Source: Gracilaria caudata (Eukaryota; Rhodophyta; Florideophyceae; Gracilariales; Gracilariaceae). From it: a stretch of 11,232 nt of DNA. The stretch lies in NCBI GenBank assembly GCA_030374735.1, contig JASCIV010000853.1, forward strand, positions 1 through 11,232, given 5' to 3'. Of this stretch, positions 8,061-11,232 are shown one piece after another; positions within the stretch are counted from its first letter, which is position 1; each line of letters starts with the position of its first letter. The notes beneath the pieces are model-generated. The model did not search any database and had not been told where the DNA came from. It saw nothing but the letters and a program-made list of their open reading frames with translations. The position numbers and the translations under genes are program-made.

Positions 8061-8870
8061 GTACTAAGTGTACAGTTTACTAAGGAAATGTTTAGGTAGT
8101 CGTATTGTAAACACTATTTTAGAAGAACGAAAAACGGTGCGGGTAGTGACAAACCAAGTGCTCGAGAGTACCAGCGTAGAAAAGCAAACAAACCAATAGG
8201 TGTAGCTCAGTGGTTTGTAGTGAAAACAAAACCAATAAGAGGAGGCATATGCCCGCAAGAACCAAATAAAGATAGAAAACAAATAAAGAAAACTAAAGAA
8301 CCGAATGAACAAATTCAAACAACCAAAGGAAATCAATAGCGCAACTCAAACAAAAGAACACAACACTCCAAGACAAAACAAACAAGAACAGATACAAGAC
8401 AAGGAGCTGCAAAGCGCCTACAATTTGAGGCCTGGAAAAGAGCTCCAAAAAAATAAAAAACGACTAGATTAGATCCAACACGCAAGGCCAATCTCTAGGT
8501 TTAATACGCGGCTCCAACCTAACTGAACACGGAGATACAAGCCCACTCTGACGGGCATGTGGGAAAGAAATTGAAGTGGCGGAGTAGTTGACGTCCAGGA
8601 GGAACGAAGCGACCTAGTAGACTGCTTGGATGTCCCAGATATACGGAGGCCAGGAAGAAAATACGTAATTGAAACAACACAGAACCAAGACGATAGACCC
8701 AAGGGCAAATCAATGAACAGATGAAAACAAACCAAATGGGATGCAACAAGTAGACGGAAATTAAATAACCTTTTGTAGAACATGTGAAGGCTGAATGTCC
8801 GCCAACAACATTCACAAAGCGCATCACAAGCCCATCATGGGGCAGCACTATGTGGTTAGTGGTGGGTGGG
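8061..8870 (-). other. Strand-asymmetric region: A-rich on +, T-rich on -
   Basis: Positions about 8180-8470 on the plus strand are dominated by A with CAAA/GAAA motifs and repeated AACCAATA (8191 and 8231). On the minus strand this becomes T-rich with scattered G. The short minus-strand frames here are rich in F, L, W, Y and S, as T-rich DNA always gives, and match no family. This stretch lies downstream of the TATA box at 9041-9048 (minus strand) and could be part of a transcript from it. Confidence 0.35.
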
Positions 8871-9040
8871 GCGGTGGACTAAGCCGTCCGAAACGAAAGA
8901 AAAGAAAGAGGAAGAAGGGTTGGTGGCAGGGAAGCACTGACTGTGCTGAAGGAGGGTGGGGGTGCCAAAGGAGGGAGAAGGTCTCTGGGCAAAGATCTGT
9001 CCGAGAGAGAAGTTGGCGCTGATGCCGTCCACTCGGGGGT

Positions 9041-9048
9041 TTATATAG
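9041..9048 (-). promoter_or_regulatory. Consensus TATA box, minus strand, with long pyrimidine leader
   Basis: On the minus strand the sequence reads CTATATAA followed by ACCCCCGAG, matching TATAWAA. The next 170 bases (9020 down to about 8850) are strongly C/T-rich (CTTCTCTCTC, CCTTCTCCCTCC, CCACCCTCC, CTTCTTCCTCTTTC), as in a transcribed leader. The first ATGs, near 8838, give either a 4-codon frame or a low-complexity frame of about 100 codons without a known domain. The downstream product is therefore unknown: a non-coding RNA, a spliced gene with short exons, or a dead promoter. Confidence 0.4.
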
Positions 9049-9480
9049 ACAATTCATAAACTGAATGTACTCTAATAATTCATACTCTGATAGCTAGTAA
9101 GGTTCCGTAAACTAGGGTACTATTTCTAGAAATGCACCGTCATCACAATAGAGGCAGATATCCCGTCCCAACCGAGCTCACCGTCCTGTAACATGTTGTC
9201 ATCAAGATTCATGTCAAGCCATCAATGCGTCCAATGATTGGTAGCACAACTTCCTTCCATGACACACGATCATTGGTTCACAACATCTTTCTACTTATGC
9301 GCACATGGCCGCGCGATCTTTCCATGTATGTACCCAGTGCCACGCACGTTTCCACTGTGTGCGTAGGCCTGCAACACACTTGTGAGAAAGGCGTGGGTGC
9401 GAGTCTCACCACTTTTCTCATGACGCAGGGGCGGCGTGCAGTGCAAGACAGTAGCGCTCAATAACGGCGACAGCTACGAG
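9049..9480. other. Non-coding stretch with an inverted CCAAT motif
   Basis: No supported gene. A 79-codon frame at 9225-9464 lacks any domain signal. CCAATGATTGG at 9230-9240 is an inverted pair of CCAAT boxes, and ATTGG recurs at 9272, so a regulatory role is possible but unproven. Confidence 0.35.
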
Positions 9481-9546
9481 CCAGGTCCAACGGCAGCTGT
9501 CCAACAATCCTCCTCTTACACACGCGCATCAAGCTCACAGCATTCG

Positions 9547-9618
9547 TGAACAGGCGGCGCAGCAAACGCGCAGCCAGCGCACACCACTCATGAACAGGCG
9601 GCGCAGCAAGCGCGCAGC
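9547..9618. repeat. Direct repeat, 44-bp period, GCGC-rich
   Basis: TGAACAGGCGGCGCAGCAA at 9547 recurs at 9591. The match extends to 28 bases (9547-9574 and 9591-9618) with one mismatch. Both units end in CGCGCAGC. Confidence 0.75.
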
Positions 9619-9628
9619 ACTTCCTGAT

Positions 9629-9752
9629 ATGCACGCACCAAGGGCGCACAACTTCCAATCATACGCGCCGCAGGCGCGCACCACATCAAGTATGCGCGCA
9701 GTGAGCGCACACGATTTTCTTCATGATGCGCTAACGACGGCGCGCTTCATTC
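9629..9752. repeat. Degenerate ~31-bp tandem repeats with small GCGC hairpins
   Basis: Units begin at about 9629 (ATGCACGCACC), 9661 (ATACGCGCCGC), 9692 (ATGCGCGCAGT) and 9722 (ATGATGCGCTA), spaced 32, 31 and 30 bases. Each has a GCGC-rich head and an A/T/C-rich tail. Two heads fold on themselves: GCGCC-GCA-GGCGC (9665-9677) and TGCGC-GCAGTGA-GCGCA. A G run with one T follows at 9759-9773. Confidence 0.5.
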
Positions 9753-9786
9753 GGCGATGGGGGGGGGGTGGGGAAATGCGCTCCGA

Positions 9787-9869
9787 CTTCACTGGGCTCC
9801 GGACGGTGGCATGCCATATAATGGTGGGCGCTCGAAGCGCCCAAGCTTCACTGGACGCCGAGCGGTGGC
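9787..9869. repeat. Degenerate 24-bp direct repeat, 59 bases apart
   Basis: CTTCACTGGGCTCCGG... at 9787-9810 and CTTCACTGGACGCCGA... at 9846-9869 match at 20 of 24 positions. The first perfect hairpin (9826-9842) sits between the two copies. Confidence 0.5.
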
Positions 9870-10180
9870 GGTGTTCCTCGAAACTCGCCGCGCGTTGTGC
9901 GCGGCGGAGTCAGTCAGTTGACGAGATGAAGGCGCAGCTTCCACGCTGCGCCCTTTTATCTCCAGCGAGATGAGAAAAATATCTATTGGGGAGGTGTCCC
10001 CGAAGTGTTGGGACACCTCCTCAGAAACGCCACCACAAGTATCATAAGGTTTTGGGGTTGTAAATTTGTCGGACAAATAAATTTTCAAATTTTATAATTG
10101 AACAAAAAGCCCAACTTTTCCGCCGCTCCCGGAGCTGACCCTTCCGGGATAGTGGTCCGATTATAGTCCGGTGTAATCGG
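9826..10180. repeat. Cluster of five perfect hairpins
   Basis: (1) GGGCGCT-CGA-AGCGCCC, 9826-9842. (2) CGCCGCGC-GTTGT-GCGCGGCG, 9886-9906. (3) GGCGCAGC-TTCCAC-GCTGCGCC, 9931-9952, followed by CTTTT. (4) GGAGGTGTCCC, 9-base loop, GGGACACCTCC, 9990-10020. (5) CCGATTA, 10-base loop, TAATCGG, 10157-10180. The stems differ in sequence, so this is not simple duplication of one hairpin. No gene covers them convincingly; a 99-codon minus-strand frame across the region looks accidental. Confidence 0.65.
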
Positions 10181-10620
10181 GGGCATGTCCGATGCAATAT
10201 GCACAAGCGAAGGCTATGCAACTGGGGACAGCTGGTTGTCAACACTCACGCTAACGAAAACGGCATTGCTGGTGGTAGCGTTCCAGCAGCCTGCAAATTG
10301 CGGGAAGGGCTTCATTTTAATTTTATTAATCTATCGTGCGAAAGCTGAGAACATCTTTACACTAACCGTCTAATCTACAGAAACCGTTTGGCAAAAGATT
10401 AAACGATATTAACCAGAATTTTCTACATTGCTTACTTATTACAAGAATATATGAGCAGGACAAAAATACAACAAGAAAACTATAAGTATTTTTATTGTAT
10501 TATGCAAGGATTACATAAGCGTGTCGCACTTTTCGATCGCATTGCGCTCATGTACTTCGCAAACTTCATGCAGTAGCCGGGCCAGGATTGCGACAGCGCC
10601 ACGCGGAAGCTACTCCTCCA
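10181..10620. other. AT-rich non-coding stretch
   Basis: No supported gene. AAAAATAC (10462-10469) and GTATTTTT (10486-10493) form an 8-bp inverted repeat in the AT-rich part. CCACTATTGTAGTGCAATGG near 10617 contains the small palindrome CACTA-TTG-TAGTG. Confidence 0.4.
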
Positions 10621-10699
10621 CTATTGTAGTGCAATGGAAAATCCACAACACACCGACAAGTTCGGGATCTCGTCCTCTGTCGAGGTAGCTGGGCGGTAG

Positions 10700-11232
10700 A
10701 ACCTCCCCAGACCGACCCGGCGATGCCGGGGTGTAAGCCCGGAGTCAGCCTTCACGAAAAGCAACGGAGAGTTACTAGGTACACGTCGTAGACGGTTACG
10801 GACCACGAATGTGGGTATAAGGTTCCTCTTTACGGAGTATGATAACCCGTGTAACGGAGAGTGCGAAGAGCCAATAGGGCTACGAGCACCGGAGGAAATC
10901 CGCGAAAAAGCCACCCGAGGATGGGGAAAGAACAACCACAAACAGTGGGAAGACAACAAAGAAAACGGGCCTCGAGAGCATGGAGAACAGTCACGAGATA
11001 TCGGAAAACCAACCGTATACAGGGACGAGTACACGGTGTATACCGGAATAATAAGTAGATAGACGGTATAATAGTATTGGTAACCCTGGATGCGCCAAGG
11101 GCGGTGATAGTCCGTACACTACGGGTGCGCACACTCCGCGAGAGGTTAACGACACGCCGAGGCGGAAAGCTATCAGAGCTGAAACACGACTTAGTCGGGA
11201 ACCCCTTGGTTGGGGAGGTTTACTTGAGTGTC
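10700..11232. other. Possible structured-RNA or mobile-intron-like segment, running off the window
   Basis: No domain-bearing protein on either strand. The plus strand has compact hairpins: CCCGGC-GAT-GCCGGG (10716-10730), CCGTA-CAC-TACGG (11112-11124), CGACT-T-AGTCG (11187-11197) and CCCC-TTGGTT-GGGG (11202-11215). GGAAAGC and ACGACTTAGTCG, then GGTTTACT near the end, recall strings in domain I of group II introns such as L. lactis Ll.LtrB. That is a comparison from memory, and the boundaries, reverse transcriptase and domain V are not visible. It could equally be an unrelated repeat or the start of another element. Confidence 0.25.

Noticed and set aside
8203..8213. TAGCTCAGTGG, identical to a tRNA A box
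   Set aside because: No B box (GGTTCGANTCC-like), no acceptor stem and no anticodon arm follow. A tRNA gene or tRNA-derived SINE is not supported.
8519..8848. Minus-strand frame rich in F, L, V and W that looks membrane-like
   Set aside because: T-rich DNA automatically yields hydrophobic translations. No conserved motif, and the frame has no ATG at its beginning.
9931..9956. Hairpin followed by CTTTT, like a bacterial rho-independent terminator
   Set aside because: No gene ends before it on either strand and the surrounding genes are eukaryotic, so it is listed only as part of the hairpin cluster.
9789..10088. 99-codon minus-strand frame across the hairpin cluster
   Set aside because: Its sequence is explained by the hairpin arms read through, with no domain and no promoter.
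10621..11034. 137-codon minus-strand frame
   Set aside because: Rich in R, S and P with no retroelement motif (no YxDD, no integrase or RNase H signature). Treated as non-coding.
1..11232. CRISPR array, rRNA or complete tRNA
   Set aside because: No regularly spaced identical repeats with unique spacers, no conserved rRNA core strings and no full tRNA cloverleaf were seen.

Overview
The window looks like nuclear DNA of an intron-poor eukaryote. It carries monocistronic genes separated by long non-coding spacers, no operon spacing, no ribosome binding sites, a eukaryotic transposon of the Tc1/mariner superfamily, a Golgi-type GT61 glycosyltransferase and a very large NB-ARC/WD40 protein. The almost uninterrupted reading frames and roughly balanced base composition would suit a multicellular red alga (florideophyte), but that assignment is an inference from gene style and not from a marker gene. 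Oomycete, other algal or fungal-like origins are not excluded.

Layout. Positions 1-835 hold no convincing gene, only a possible relic small ORF and the C/T-rich leader of the first gene. Positions 836-2068 (+) encode a GT61-type glycosyltransferase with an N-terminal signal anchor. Positions 2270-3093 are the remains of a pogo/Tigger-like DNA transposon lying in minus orientation: one TIR-like end at a TA dinucleotide, plus frameshifted pieces of the transposase tail that end in a PCNA-interacting-protein (PIP) box. Positions 3152-6880 (-) are the main gene, an NLR-like signalling ATPase with a helical N-terminal bundle, NB-ARC, winged helix/MHD-like element, APAF-1-type helical linker and WD40 propeller(s). 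Its frame is interrupted once by an in-frame TAA at 6392-6394. A 66-nt (or 78-, 84- or 90-nt) phase-1 intron would remove that codon without changing frame.

Positions 6881-9480 are mostly non-coding. They contain a hairpin upstream of the NLR gene, a long strand-asymmetric stretch (A-rich on +, T-rich on -), and a consensus TATA box at 9041-9048 on the minus strand followed by a long pyrimidine-rich leader but no substantial ORF. Positions 9480-9760 are short degenerate GCGC-rich repeats, 9826-10180 holds five perfect hairpins, and 10700-11232 holds further compact hairpins that may be part of a structured RNA element running off the window.

How the parts relate: the GT61 gene and the NLR-like gene converge, with the transposon remnant between their 3' ends. 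The two are not obviously functionally linked. The NLR-like protein is the most interesting item. It has the layout of an APAF-1/apoptosome-type sensor (ligand-sensing propeller, ATPase switch, N-terminal effector), with a four-helix-bundle-like effector in the place of a CARD.
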